The translations under genes and the position numbers were made by a program. Of a stretch of 64,000 nucleotides of DNA, positions 52,311 through 61,506 are shown piece by piece (positions within the stretch are counted from its first letter, which is position 1; every line of letters begins with the position of its first letter). This DNA is from Pandoraea pneumonica (lineage in GTDB: Bacteria > Pseudomonadota > Gammaproteobacteria > Burkholderiales > Burkholderiaceae). The notes beneath the pieces were generated by a model. It was not told where the DNA came from, did no database searches, and saw only the letters and a program-made list of their open reading frames with translations. The stretch is from positions 434,001 through 498,000 of the forward strand of contig NZ_CABPSK010000001.1 of NCBI RefSeq assembly GCF_902459645.1, given 5' to 3'.

Positions 52311-55300
52311 TTCGTTCCGCCTGTCTGGCCTGTCTGCTGATGGCAGCGGATGCCGGTGTGCGCGCCGCACCCGCCGCCGCCCCGAGCAATGCGGGCAAAG
52401 CCCCGCCCGTGGCGGCCAATCGCGACGTGAGCAATCAGATCGCGAGCGCTACGCTCTGGCATTCGCGTCACCGCAACGATCTGGCGCGCGCCGCGCTCGA
52501 GAAAGCGCTGCTGGTGCAACCGGATCAACCCGACGCGCTGTCGCTGCTCGGCCAGATCGAGATTGAAGAGAACCATCCCGCCGAGGCCAACAAGGCATTG
52601 CAGCGCTTGCGCGCGCGTTATCCGAATTCGCCTGCGACCAAAGCGCTGGCCGACGTCATTCGTATCAACACGACAGACAAGTCGCGCATTGCTCGCGCGC
52701 GTCTGTTGCAACGAAGCGGTCAGGCAGACGCGGCGTTTGCCGAGTACCAAGCCCTGTTCCCCGACGGACCGCCCACGGGCGATCTCGGCGTGGAGTATTA
52801 CCGCGCGCAGGCCAATGCCACCAACGGCTGGCCAGCCGCCCAGCAGGGGCTCGCGGGGCTCGCCAAGACCTCACCCAACGACACTCGCGCTGCGCAATCG
52901 CAGGCCGAACTAATGATCGACCGGCCGTCGAGCCGTTTGGCGGGCACGCGCATGGTGGCCGAACTTGCGGCGCGCCCCGATGCCGATCTGAACGCCTTGC
53001 TGCCGCTCTGGAAGCAGGGGTTGTCGAAGGCCGACGGCAATCTGGCGTGGCTGCCGTTGTATCAACGCTATCTCGCGCTCGCGCCCAACGACGCCGACAT
53101 TCGCGCAGACTACGACAAGCTGAACGCCCAGCAGGCGGCCCGACAGCGCATGCTCAACGATCCCGCGTACAAGGCTCGTCAGGCAGGCATCAAGGCGCTC
53201 GATCAAGGGCGTTTGTCCGATGCCCAGAAGTCGCTCGACGCGGCGCGCGTCAAGCGGCCGAACGATGGCGAATTGTTGGGCTCGCTCGGTCTCGTGAAGA
53301 TGCGTCAGGGCGACCACAAAGGCGCACAGGAGCTGTTCACGCAAGCGCTGCGCAAAGACCCCGAGAACGCGGGCAAATGGCGCAGCCTTCTCAAGACCTC
53401 GCAATTCTGGGGCGCGATGTCGGACGCGCGCGATGCCCGCGACGCGGGGCGTCTGGACGAGGCTGACCGGCTAGTGCGTAGTGCGTTGGCGGCCGATCCG
53501 GGCAACCCGGACGGTATCGCGCTGCTCGGCGACATCGCGCTCGACGCCAAACGCGACGACGATGCCGAGCGCCTGTTCCAACAGGCCTTGAAGATCGAGC
53601 CGGACAACGACACCGCCTTGCGCGGCATGATTACGCTGTACTCGCGGCAACAGCGCCGGACCGAACTTGCCAATCTGCTTGGGGATCTGCGGCGGCGGTT
53701 TCCGCAGGACAAGGCACGCTTCGACAAGGCCGAAGCGGCCGCGCTGTCCGACGACGCCGATCGGCTCATTGCCGAAGGCAAAAACGGCCCGGCACTGGCT
53801 GCACTGGAGCGAGCCGTTTCCCTCGACCCAAGCAACGCGTGGACGCGTTATTCGCTGGCCAGCCTGTATCGCAAGCTGCGCTTGCCGCAAATTGGCCGCG
53901 AGGTGATGGCCGAAGGCTTGCGTCAACCTCTCTCCGCCGACGACAGCGCACAGATGCACTATGCGCAGGCGATCTACCTGAACGTGATCGACGACGAAGC
54001 CGGGGCCCGCGCGGCACTGGCGCAGATTCCCGCCGCCGATGCGTCGCCGTCGATTCGCCGGATGCAGACGACGCTCGCCATTCGCGACGCCGCGCGCCTC
54101 GCCCGTGAAGCGCACGCCGCAGGCAACGAGGAAGAGAGCGAGCGCCAGTACCGTGAAGCGCTTTCGATGGCAGGCGACGATCCCGAACTGATCGGGGAAG
54201 TCGCCCGTGCACGTGTCGCGGCAGGGCAAGCGGACCAAGGGCTTGCGCTCATGCGCGACTGGCTGGCCGCGCACACCGACAAGCCGCAACCCGATGCACA
54301 ACTGCGCTACGCCGAACTGCTCAACACGGCCGAGCGCGACACTGAACTCGGCACCTTCCTCGCGAGCATCGATCCCGCGACGCTCGGCGCAGACCAGCGC
54401 GACGAATGGCAGGATTTGCAGGATCGACTGGCCTTGCGCACCGCAGATCGTGCGCGTGCACTGGGCGACTTCGATACCGCGCAGAAAACCCTTCAGCCGC
54501 TTCTCGCACGCAACCCGCCCGACAAACGTGCGCTGTCGACGCTGGGCGATATTTACTTCGACGAACGGCGGTACGACGACGCGCGCAAGATCGCGGAAGA
54601 CCAGATCCGCCAAGATCCGACCAACACGGATGCGCGGCTCTCGCTCGTGCGGGTTCTCTACGAAATGCAAGACGACGACGCGGCGAATCGCGAACTCGAC
54701 CGGGCACTGGCGGAAGCCCCGCCGGACGATGTCTGGACGCAACTCTCCGCCGTGCGCCGCTTGACGGCCATGGAGCGCTACGACGAAGCGATTGCCCTGA
54801 ACGACAAACTGCGTGGGCAATTCCCGGATAACCCGTCGGTGACCGTGCAACGCGGGCGCATTGCGCAGTCGCAGCGTCACTACAACGAGGCGAAGGGCTG
54901 GTACGACCAAGCGCGCAAGGAAGAGATCGTGCAAGGTGCGCTACCGGGCTACGACGGCATGACGTCGGCCGAGTCGGGCATCGACTCGCTCGAATCGCGG
55001 CGTAACAGCTACGTGGCGGCGGGTTACGAAATCGACACGAAGAAAGGCGACGGCGGCATTTCGATGTTCAACGCGCGCGCCGTGCCGCTGTACGGTCAGT
55101 ACGCCGTCGGTTACGACGGCCACGTGTTTGCGCAGACCGACTATGTCAGTGCCGATTCCGGCGATTTGCCGCTTAACGGCACGTCGGAGTTCGGCACGTT
55201 GCCGCTGCTGGGCAACACGCCGTTCCGTACGGCCAACCCGGGGTTGGCGACCGATTACGGCAGCAAGCGGCAAAAGGCACATGGCCAGGCGCTCATGCTC

Positions 55301-56152
55301 GGCTACGAGAACGATTGGATTCGCGCCGATATCGGCCACACACCGATCGGCTTCCCGGTGTCTTATGTGACCGGGGGCGTGCGGCTATTCGGTAATCTTG
55401 GGCGCTACAACTATTGGGTCGACGTGTCGCGCCGTCCGATGACGGGCAGCATGGTGTCGTACGCCGGGTCGTACCTGCCGTTGCCCGAGATTTTCGGCGA
55501 CGGCAAATGGGGCGGCGTGCGGCGCGACGCGATTACCTTCCACGCCTCGCGCGACTTCGCGAAGTGGGGCGTGTTCGGTGAAGCCAGCGTGGCACGGCTC
55601 ACCGGCGAGAACGTGTTGAACAACTCCGAAGTGTCGGCGCGCGCGGGTATCGATCTGCCGTTGATCTACAAGCGCGACATGCGCATGAACACCGGCGTGA
55701 CGTTGTTCTTCGACAGCTTTGCGCAGAACGAGCGCTTCTACACATACGGCATGGGTGGTTACTACAGCCCGCAAACCTATGTGTCGCTCACGCTGCCGCT
55801 CGAATGGTATGGCCGTACGCAGCGCTGGTCGTACTACCTGCGCGGCTCGGTCTCGTTCTCGCAGAGTCAGGAAAAGTCGATGCCGTACTTCCCGACCGAC
55901 GGCGGACTTCAGGCCGCCAGCGGCAATCTCACTTACGGCTCGGGTGGCGGTTTCGGCGTGGGCTTCTCGATTCTCGGGCGCGCCGAATATTGGGTTAACC
56001 GCCATTGGGTCATTGGCGGACAGGTGCAGTTCGAGCGTTCGGATTATTACGCGCCAAACCGCTTCCTCATCTACATGCGCTACCACTTCGATGCGCGGCG
56101 TGGCGATGTGCCGATGCCGCCGTCGCCGGTGCGTCCGATCTGGAGCTACTGA
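52283..56152 (+). CDS. bcsC: Cellulose export protein BcsC (TPR plus outer-membrane barrel)
   Basis: A 1289-aa protein. After a signal peptide (LIRSACLACLLMAADAGVRA) come about 17-20 TPR-like repeats (residues about 45-900) that form the periplasmic scaffold, then the BCSC_C barrel (about 930-1289) with YGQYAVGYDGHVFAQTDYVS, IGFPVSYVTGGVRLFGNLGR and SRRPMTGSMVSYAG. The ATG overlaps the end of bcsZ by 28 bases; TTG at 52295, with GGGAGG just before it, is an alternative start. It exports the glucan across the outer membrane. Confidence 0.93.
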   Translation: MGGRLRDTLIRSACLACLLMAADAGVRAAPAAAPSNAGKAPPVAANRDVSNQIASATLWHSRHRNDLARAALEKALLVQPDQPDALSLLGQIEIEENHPAEANKALQRLRARYPNSPATKALADVIRINTTDKSRIARARLLQRSGQADAAFAEYQALFPDGPPTGDLGVEYYRAQANATNGWPAAQQGLAGLAKTSPNDTRAAQSQAELMIDRPSSRLAGTRMVAELAARPDADLNALLPLWKQGLSKADGNLAWLPLYQRYLALAPNDADIRADYDKLNAQQAARQRMLNDPAYKARQAGIKALDQGRLSDAQKSLDAARVKRPNDGELLGSLGLVKMRQGDHKGAQELFTQALRKDPENAGKWRSLLKTSQFWGAMSDARDARDAGRLDEADRLVRSALAADPGNPDGIALLGDIALDAKRDDDAERLFQQALKIEPDNDTALRGMITLYSRQQRRTELANLLGDLRRRFPQDKARFDKAEAAALSDDADRLIAEGKNGPALAALERAVSLDPSNAWTRYSLASLYRKLRLPQIGREVMAEGLRQPLSADDSAQMHYAQAIYLNVIDDEAGARAALAQIPAADASPSIRRMQTTLAIRDAARLAREAHAAGNEEESERQYREALSMAGDDPELIGEVARARVAAGQADQGLALMRDWLAAHTDKPQPDAQLRYAELLNTAERDTELGTFLASIDPATLGADQRDEWQDLQDRLALRTADRARALGDFDTAQKTLQPLLARNPPDKRALSTLGDIYFDERRYDDARKIAEDQIRQDPTNTDARLSLVRVLYEMQDDDAANRELDRALAEAPPDDVWTQLSAVRRLTAMERYDEAIALNDKLRGQFPDNPSVTVQRGRIAQSQRHYNEAKGWYDQARKEEIVQGALPGYDGMTSAESGIDSLESRRNSYVAAGYEIDTKKGDGGISMFNARAVPLYGQYAVGYDGHVFAQTDYVSADSGDLPLNGTSEFGTLPLLGNTPFRTANPGLATDYGSKRQKAHGQALMLGYENDWIRADIGHTPIGFPVSYVTGGVRLFGNLGRYNYWVDVSRRPMTGSMVSYAGSYLPLPEIFGDGKWGGVRRDAITFHASRDFAKWGVFGEASVARLTGENVLNNSEVSARAGIDLPLIYKRDMRMNTGVTLFFDSFAQNERFYTYGMGGYYSPQTYVSLTLPLEWYGRTQRWSYYLRGSVSFSQSQEKSMPYFPTDGGLQAASGNLTYGSGGGFGVGFSILGRAEYWVNRHWVIGGQVQFERSDYYAPNRFLIYMRYHFDARRGDVPMPPSPVRPIWSY

Positions 56153-56155
56153 GCC

Positions 56156-56227
56156 ATGGCCAATTTCGTTACCGATCACCCTGTGCGCGCATTGGCCCAA
56201 CCGACGGCGAAGGAGGCGGCATGCTGA
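56156..56227 (+). CDS. Possible 23-aa leader peptide overlapping bcsQ start
   Basis: A short ORF beginning 4 bases after the bcsC stop (MANFVTDHPVRALAQPTAKE plus three residues, ending in AAC). Its stop overlaps the bcsQ ATG (ATGCTGA), an arrangement that could couple translation. No ribosome-binding site is visible for it, so it may be chance. Confidence 0.25.
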   Translation: MANFVTDHPVRALAQPTAKEAAC

Positions 56228-57024
56228 CGCTCATCGCGATCGTCTCCAGTGCAGGCGGCGCGGGCCGCAGCACGGTGAGCGCGCATCTCGCCACACAACT
56301 GGCGCGCGGGGATCACCCCGTGGCTTTGCTCGAACTCGATGCGCAGAACAGCGTCGGCGCGCTGCTCGGACTTACGACTGCATGCCAGACGGGCGTGCTT
56401 ACGGCAGGCGATGCGCCAAACGGTTGGCAGCCGCTCGTGTGCGAAACCCCAGCCAACGTGCCGCTGCTGCCCGCAGGCCCGGCCAATGCGGCACAGGCCG
56501 CAGCGTTTGGCGACTGGTTGCGCCGGGATCCTGCCGGGCTGCGTCGTCAACTCGACGCGCTGGGCCTCGCGGATGGCACGCGTGTGCTTATCGATACCGC
56601 GCGCTTACCCAATGTCGCGTCGCAAGCGGTGATCGCGGCCGCCGATCTGGTGCTGGGTGTCGTGCCAGTCACGACGACGGGCTACGTCACACAGCCCGAC
56701 CTGATGGCGGCTGGTGGTCCGCAGTGTCAGATGGTGGCGAACCTCGCGGCAGCGAATTCAGCGCTCGGCAACGATTTGATGCAGATGATTCAGGCGCGCG
56801 GTGGCGATGCGATCGTGCCGGTGCGCATTCATCGCGACGACGCGGTCGGTGCGGCGGCTGCCAGCGGCAAAGCGTTGCTCGAACACACCGAAGGCTCGCA
56901 AGCCGCGCTCGACATCGTGCACTTGGCCGCATGGGTGTTGCGCGCGACGGCGCGCCCGGGTGAGGTGATTGCCGACTCGGATGCCTCCCCCGATGCCGTT
57001 GACCGGCAGGAGGGCAGACCATGA
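56221..57024 (+). CDS. bcsQ: BcsQ-like ParA/MinD-family ATPase with altered P-loop
   Basis: A 267-aa SIMIBI-class protein in the position of BcsQ/YhjQ, which recruits the secretion complex to the pole and is needed for cellulose synthesis. AAGGAGG lies five bases before the ATG. The P-loop reads SSAGGAGRST (residues 9-18): both lysines of the usual KGG-x-GK(S/T) are replaced (A11 and R16). E. coli BcsQ also lacks a standard loop (RGGVGTTT), so reduced or atypical nucleotide handling is a family trait. VALLELDAQNSVGALLGL gives the following switch region. The stop overlaps the bcsA start (ATGA). Confidence 0.82.
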   Translation: MLTLIAIVSSAGGAGRSTVSAHLATQLARGDHPVALLELDAQNSVGALLGLTTACQTGVLTAGDAPNGWQPLVCETPANVPLLPAGPANAAQAAAFGDWLRRDPAGLRRQLDALGLADGTRVLIDTARLPNVASQAVIAAADLVLGVVPVTTTGYVTQPDLMAAGGPQCQMVANLAAANSALGNDLMQMIQARGGDAIVPVRIHRDDAVGAAAASGKALLEHTEGSQAALDIVHLAAWVLRATARPGEVIADSDASPDAVDRQEGRP

Positions 57025-59702
57025 TCGGCGAATCGCTGCAAACCCTCTACCGGCTGGGGCGCGAGATGCTCGCGGCGCGTCTGCGGCTGCCGCGCCGCCC
57101 CGACGGCCGCCCGCCGGGCACCCTGCAATGGTTGCTGGCGGCCGCATTTCGCTCGCCGCAGCACCGTTTGCGCCTGTCGCAGCTGTCCGACCATGTGGTC
57201 GCGCGCCTGGCCATGCGGCTCGACGTGCGCCAGCTCGATCAGTGGCGCGACTGGTGGCTGCGCATACTGTTTCAACCGGCGCGTCAGGGGCGTGCCGACT
57301 ACTTTGGCCGTGCTTTCGCTTGGGCGAACGAGCGGTTGACGCAGCGTGTCGGCGTGCCTGCCGATGCGGGGTTCTGGCAACTGGTTCGGGCGTCGCTCTG
57401 GCGGCGCGCCGACCAGCGCCCGGCGTTCCCGCCCTATGTCGCGTGGATTGCTTTCCGGAACAACAACGAGCGCATGCGGTTGTGGCTCGTGCAGACGCTG
57501 TTCGGTATTCCCCCCGACACGCCCGCGCAACTGGCGCATAAGTTCGACGAGCGGCTCGAGCGCGTGATGCAGTGGCGCGTTACGTCGGCGGTGCTGGCGT
57601 TGCTTGGTCTGTTCGGGGTGTTTTGGATCGTGACCACGCCGTTCGATCCGTTCGAACAACTGCTGTTCTCGATTTGCACGCTCACGCTGGCACTGGTATT
57701 TCGACGGCTCGACAGCCAGTACTCGGTGCTGGTGCTCATCGGCTTGTCGTTGATCTCCACGGTGCGTTACGTGTGGTGGCGCCTCACGCAGTCGCTGGCC
57801 TTCGATACGACGGAAGAAGCCTTGGCTGGCTACATCCTCGTGGCGGCGGAAATGTACACGTGGCTGATTTTGCTGTTCGGCTACCTTCAGACGGTGTGGC
57901 CGCTGCAACGGCGCATCACGCCGCTGCCTGCGGATGTTCGCTTGTGGCCCACGGTCGACGTGTACATCCCGACCTACAACGAAGGGCTCGATGTGGTGCG
58001 CCCGACGGTCTACGCCGCGTGTGGCATCGACTGGCCGCCCGAGAAGATCAACATCTATCTGCTCGACGACGGCCGCCGTGAGGAGATGCGCGAGTTTGCC
58101 GAACAGGCGGGAGTGCACTACGTCACGCGCCCCGACAATTTCCACGCCAAAGCGGGCAACATCAATCACGCGTTGAAGAAAACGACGGGCGACTTTATCG
58201 CGATCTTCGACTGCGACCACATTCCCGTGCGCTCGTTCTTGCAGACGACGATGGGCTCGTTTCTTAAAGACCCGCGTTGCTCGCTGGTGCAGACGCCTCA
58301 CCATTTCTTCTCCGACGACCCGTTCGAGCGAAATCTCGCCACGCGCGGGGCGGTGCCCAACGAAGGGCGGCTGTTCTACGGTGTGGTGCAGGATGGCAAC
58401 GACTTTTGGAACGCCGCGTTTTTCTGCGGTTCGTGCGCGGTACTGCGACGCACGGCGCTAGACGAAGTAGGCGGCGTGGCCGTCGAAACCGTGACCGAAG
58501 ACGCGCACACAGCGCTCAAGATGCACCGTCGCGGCTGGAACACGGTGTACATCAAGGTGGTGCAGGCGGCCGGTCTTGCCACGGAATCGCTCTCGGGCCA
58601 CGTGGGCCAGCGCATTCGCTGGGCGCGCGGCATGGCGCAGATCTTCCGCGTCGACAACCCGCTGTTCGGGCGCGGGCTGAAAATGGGCCAGCGAATTTGC
58701 TACGCGAGCGCAATGCTGCACTTCTTCTACGGCATTCCGCGCATCATCTTCCTGCTTGCACCGATCTGTTATCTGTTCTTCGGCTTGCACATCGTGCAGG
58801 CGGCGGCATTGAGCATCTGCGCGTACGTGCTGCCGCACATTGCGCACGCGAACATCGCCAACTCGCGCATTCAGGGCAAATACCGCCATTCGTTCTGGTC
58901 GGATGTTTATGAGGCGGTGCTGGCGTGGTACGTGGCGCTGCCGACGACGGTCGCGTTTATCAACCCGCGTTACGGCAAGTTCAACGTGACGGCCAAAGGC
59001 GGGCTGATCGAGCAGAGCTTCTTCGATTGGAGCATTTCGAAGCCGTATATGGTGCTGCTGGGCTTCAATGTGCTCGGCTTCCTCGCGGGCATATTCCGCT
59101 GGTTCTACGGGCCGGCGCACGAGACCAGCGCATTGGTCTTCAATCTGGCGTGGGTGGCGTTCAATCTCGCGGTGCTGGGGGCTGCGGTGGCCGTGGCGAC
59201 CGAAGTGCGGCAAGTGCGCCGCACCCATCGCGTGACCATGAGCATTCCGGCCGTGCTGTATCTACCGGATGGGCGAACCATCGCGTGCCATACGCGCGAC
59301 TTCTCCGGCGGCGGGCTGGCATTGGCGTTGCCCGCGATGGTCGACCTGCCCGTCGGCACCGAGGCGCAGGTGGCGCTCTCGCGTGGGGAGAACGAATACG
59401 GCTTCCCGGTGAGCGTGGTCAATTCGCGGGCGAACGACCTTTTCCTGTCGTTCCTGCCGCTCACGGCGGAGCAGGACAAACATCTCGTGCAGTTCACGTT
59501 CGGCCGCGCCGACGCGTGGCGCGACTGGGACGTCGAGCGCACGCGCGACGAACCGATCAAGGCGCTGTTCGAAATGCTGGCGATGGGCCTGCGCGGCTAT
59601 CAGGTGCTGGCGAACTATCTGTTGAGCAAGCTCGTGACTCGTTGGCAGAACCGGCTGCGCGGCACGCGAACGCGTTCGCACCAGAGCACGCCGCAGGCGT
59701 AG
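57021..59702 (+). CDS. bcsA: Cellulose synthase catalytic subunit BcsA
   Basis: An 893-aa processive GT2 enzyme that polymerises UDP-glucose into beta-1,4-glucan. Catalytic motifs: D349-D350 (LLDDGRR), D397-C-D399 (IFDCDHIP), T492-E-D494, and Q530-R-I-R-W534. About eight membrane helices flank the GT domain. The PilZ domain has R733-xxx-R737 (RRTHR) and D760-x-S-xx-G765 (DFSGGG), so c-di-GMP activation is expected. The enterobacterial-type N-terminal extension (about 150 residues) is present. It overlaps bcsQ by four bases. No diguanylate cyclase is encoded in this window. Confidence 0.96.
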   Translation: MIGESLQTLYRLGREMLAARLRLPRRPDGRPPGTLQWLLAAAFRSPQHRLRLSQLSDHVVARLAMRLDVRQLDQWRDWWLRILFQPARQGRADYFGRAFAWANERLTQRVGVPADAGFWQLVRASLWRRADQRPAFPPYVAWIAFRNNNERMRLWLVQTLFGIPPDTPAQLAHKFDERLERVMQWRVTSAVLALLGLFGVFWIVTTPFDPFEQLLFSICTLTLALVFRRLDSQYSVLVLIGLSLISTVRYVWWRLTQSLAFDTTEEALAGYILVAAEMYTWLILLFGYLQTVWPLQRRITPLPADVRLWPTVDVYIPTYNEGLDVVRPTVYAACGIDWPPEKINIYLLDDGRREEMREFAEQAGVHYVTRPDNFHAKAGNINHALKKTTGDFIAIFDCDHIPVRSFLQTTMGSFLKDPRCSLVQTPHHFFSDDPFERNLATRGAVPNEGRLFYGVVQDGNDFWNAAFFCGSCAVLRRTALDEVGGVAVETVTEDAHTALKMHRRGWNTVYIKVVQAAGLATESLSGHVGQRIRWARGMAQIFRVDNPLFGRGLKMGQRICYASAMLHFFYGIPRIIFLLAPICYLFFGLHIVQAAALSICAYVLPHIAHANIANSRIQGKYRHSFWSDVYEAVLAWYVALPTTVAFINPRYGKFNVTAKGGLIEQSFFDWSISKPYMVLLGFNVLGFLAGIFRWFYGPAHETSALVFNLAWVAFNLAVLGAAVAVATEVRQVRRTHRVTMSIPAVLYLPDGRTIACHTRDFSGGGLALALPAMVDLPVGTEAQVALSRGENEYGFPVSVVNSRANDLFLSFLPLTAEQDKHLVQFTFGRADAWRDWDVERTRDEPIKALFEMLAMGLRGYQVLANYLLSKLVTRWQNRLRGTRTRSHQSTPQA

Positions 59703-59738
59703 CCGGACGAAGCAAGAACTAAGGGACGGAACCTGACA

Positions 59739-61379
59739 ATGGGCATCTGGAATCTCTACTTCATTTTGAAACTGGTGCTGCTGTGGGCCGGCATCATCGG
59801 CTTTCACGTGCTGCCGAACTTCATCTTCGCGGTGTTGCTGGCGATCCGCTTGCGTCCGCGATGGGCGCGTATCTTGCGCCAGGTGATTGCCATCCCGGTG
59901 GGAGCGGGGCTGCTTTACTACGACTCGAACCTGCCGCCGTTCGCGCGGTTTATCGAACAACTCCCGGCGCTGCTGCAATTCCGCTTCTCGTACATCATCG
60001 AATTGCTCGGACGCTTCGTCTCCGCGCGCGATTGGCTGCTGCTCGCGATTCTGGTGCTGGCGTACTGGATCGTGAACCGCTGGGTGCGCGTGACCACGTT
60101 CGTATTGCTCGCGCTGTTGATCGTGCCGGGCGTGCTGAGCGTGGGCACGCTCGTGTCGGTGGCGCCGGTGGTCGCGGCGCAGGGTGATACCCCGGCGGTG
60201 GCGGCAAGCGGTGCCGCAAGCGGCGGAGCGCAGGCTAGTGCGGGTAGCGACGGAGTGGTGGGGGATGGCGAAGTCCCGCCGGGGGCGAACCCGAATGCGG
60301 CGCTCAACTCGTTCTATGCGCGCGAACTGACGCGCTCGGTGTCGTTGCCTACGCAGGCCGGGGCAGGGCCTGACTTCGACATCATCTTCCTGCACATCTG
60401 CTCGCTCGCGCAGGACGATCTCGATGTCGACAATCTCGACAATCAGCCGCTGCTCTCGCGCTTCGACTTCGTGTTCAAGAACTTCAACTCGGCGGCGAGT
60501 TATAGCGGCCCGGCGGCCATTCGCGTGCTGCGAGCAGGCTGCGGTCAGCCGACGCACAAGGCGCTGTACGACCCCGCAGGCCCGCAGTGCTACGTGATGA
60601 GCGATCTCAAGAGCCTTGGCTTCACGCCGACGTTGGCGATGAATCACGACGGGCACTTCGATAACTTCATGCAGGAAGTCAAAGACAACTTCAACGTGCA
60701 GGGCATCACGCCGTACGACAACACGCGTACGCGCGTGTCGATGCGCGCCTTCGACGAAACGCCGATCCATTCGGACGGCGACGTGCTGCAAGGCTGGTGG
60801 AAGCAACGCACCGCGATGCCGGACAAGCGTGTGGCGCTGTACTACAACACGATCTCGCTGCACGACGGCAACCGGCTCGAAGGCTCGAAACTCACGAGCG
60901 TGCAGAGCTACCCGATTCGCGCGAAAACGATGTTCGACGACTTCAGCCAGTTCATCGACACGATTGCGAAATCGGGCCGTAAAGCCGTAGTAGTGTTCGT
61001 GCCGGAACACGGTGCCGCGCTGCGCGGCAGCAAGCTGCAAATTTCGGGCATGCGCGAAATTCCGCTGCCTGAAATCACGCATGTGCCGGTAGCGGTCAAG
61101 CTGGTTGGGTTCGGTGACAGCGCGACCGCGGCCGGTGGCACACACACGCCGGTGACGATTTCCACGCCGACGAGCTATCTCGCGCTGATGACGCTGGTCT
61201 CGAAACTGGTCGCGACCAACCCGTTTGCCGGGACGCCTGACCTCGCGCAGTACGCGAACGATCTGCCGCAGACGGCCTTCGTGTCGGCCAACGAGCAGAC
61301 CACCGTGATGAAGTACGACAGCAAGATGCTGATTCGCGGCGCAGACGGCGTGTGGCTCGACCTCAAGTCGCTGGAGTGA
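59739..61379 (+). CDS. bcsG: Cellulose phosphoethanolamine transferase BcsG
   Basis: A 546-aa inner-membrane enzyme. The N-terminal half has four to five helices (residues about 5-150); an Ala/Gly/Ser-rich linker (about 150-190) leads to a periplasmic alkaline-phosphatase-like domain. The nucleophile is S256 in NSAASYSGPAAIRVLRAGCG, which aligns with S278 of E. coli BcsG (SYSGPAAIRLLRASCG). E. coli BcsG adds phosphoethanolamine to cellulose. Other blocks are AMNHDGHFDNFMQEV and PEHGAALRGSKLQ. It begins 36 bases after bcsA and is the last gene of the operon here. bcsE and bcsF do not follow. Confidence 0.94.
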   Translation: MGIWNLYFILKLVLLWAGIIGFHVLPNFIFAVLLAIRLRPRWARILRQVIAIPVGAGLLYYDSNLPPFARFIEQLPALLQFRFSYIIELLGRFVSARDWLLLAILVLAYWIVNRWVRVTTFVLLALLIVPGVLSVGTLVSVAPVVAAQGDTPAVAASGAASGGAQASAGSDGVVGDGEVPPGANPNAALNSFYARELTRSVSLPTQAGAGPDFDIIFLHICSLAQDDLDVDNLDNQPLLSRFDFVFKNFNSAASYSGPAAIRVLRAGCGQPTHKALYDPAGPQCYVMSDLKSLGFTPTLAMNHDGHFDNFMQEVKDNFNVQGITPYDNTRTRVSMRAFDETPIHSDGDVLQGWWKQRTAMPDKRVALYYNTISLHDGNRLEGSKLTSVQSYPIRAKTMFDDFSQFIDTIAKSGRKAVVVFVPEHGAALRGSKLQISGMREIPLPEITHVPVAVKLVGFGDSATAAGGTHTPVTISTPTSYLALMTLVSKLVATNPFAGTPDLAQYANDLPQTAFVSANEQTTVMKYDSKMLIRGADGVWLDLKSLE

Positions 61380-61506
61380 CCCCGGACCCAGACACGTTTC
61401 GATGGAATCGCGCATACTGTGCGACGTGCCCGTTTAGGGGGGACCGACCCCCAGCGGGCAGCGCAGTCTCGCGTCACCCATCGAACCGATGCTTCCGGGA
61501 GTTACC

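Noticed and set aside
59262-61415. Long minus-strand frame (about 717 codons) opposite bcsG and the end of bcsA
   Set aside because: Antisense shadow; bcsG has its catalytic serine and helices on the plus strand.
61435-61452. GGGGG-ACCGA-CCCCC hairpin after bcsG
   Set aside because: A short G/C stem without a T-run; it could be a weak pause but cannot be called a terminator.
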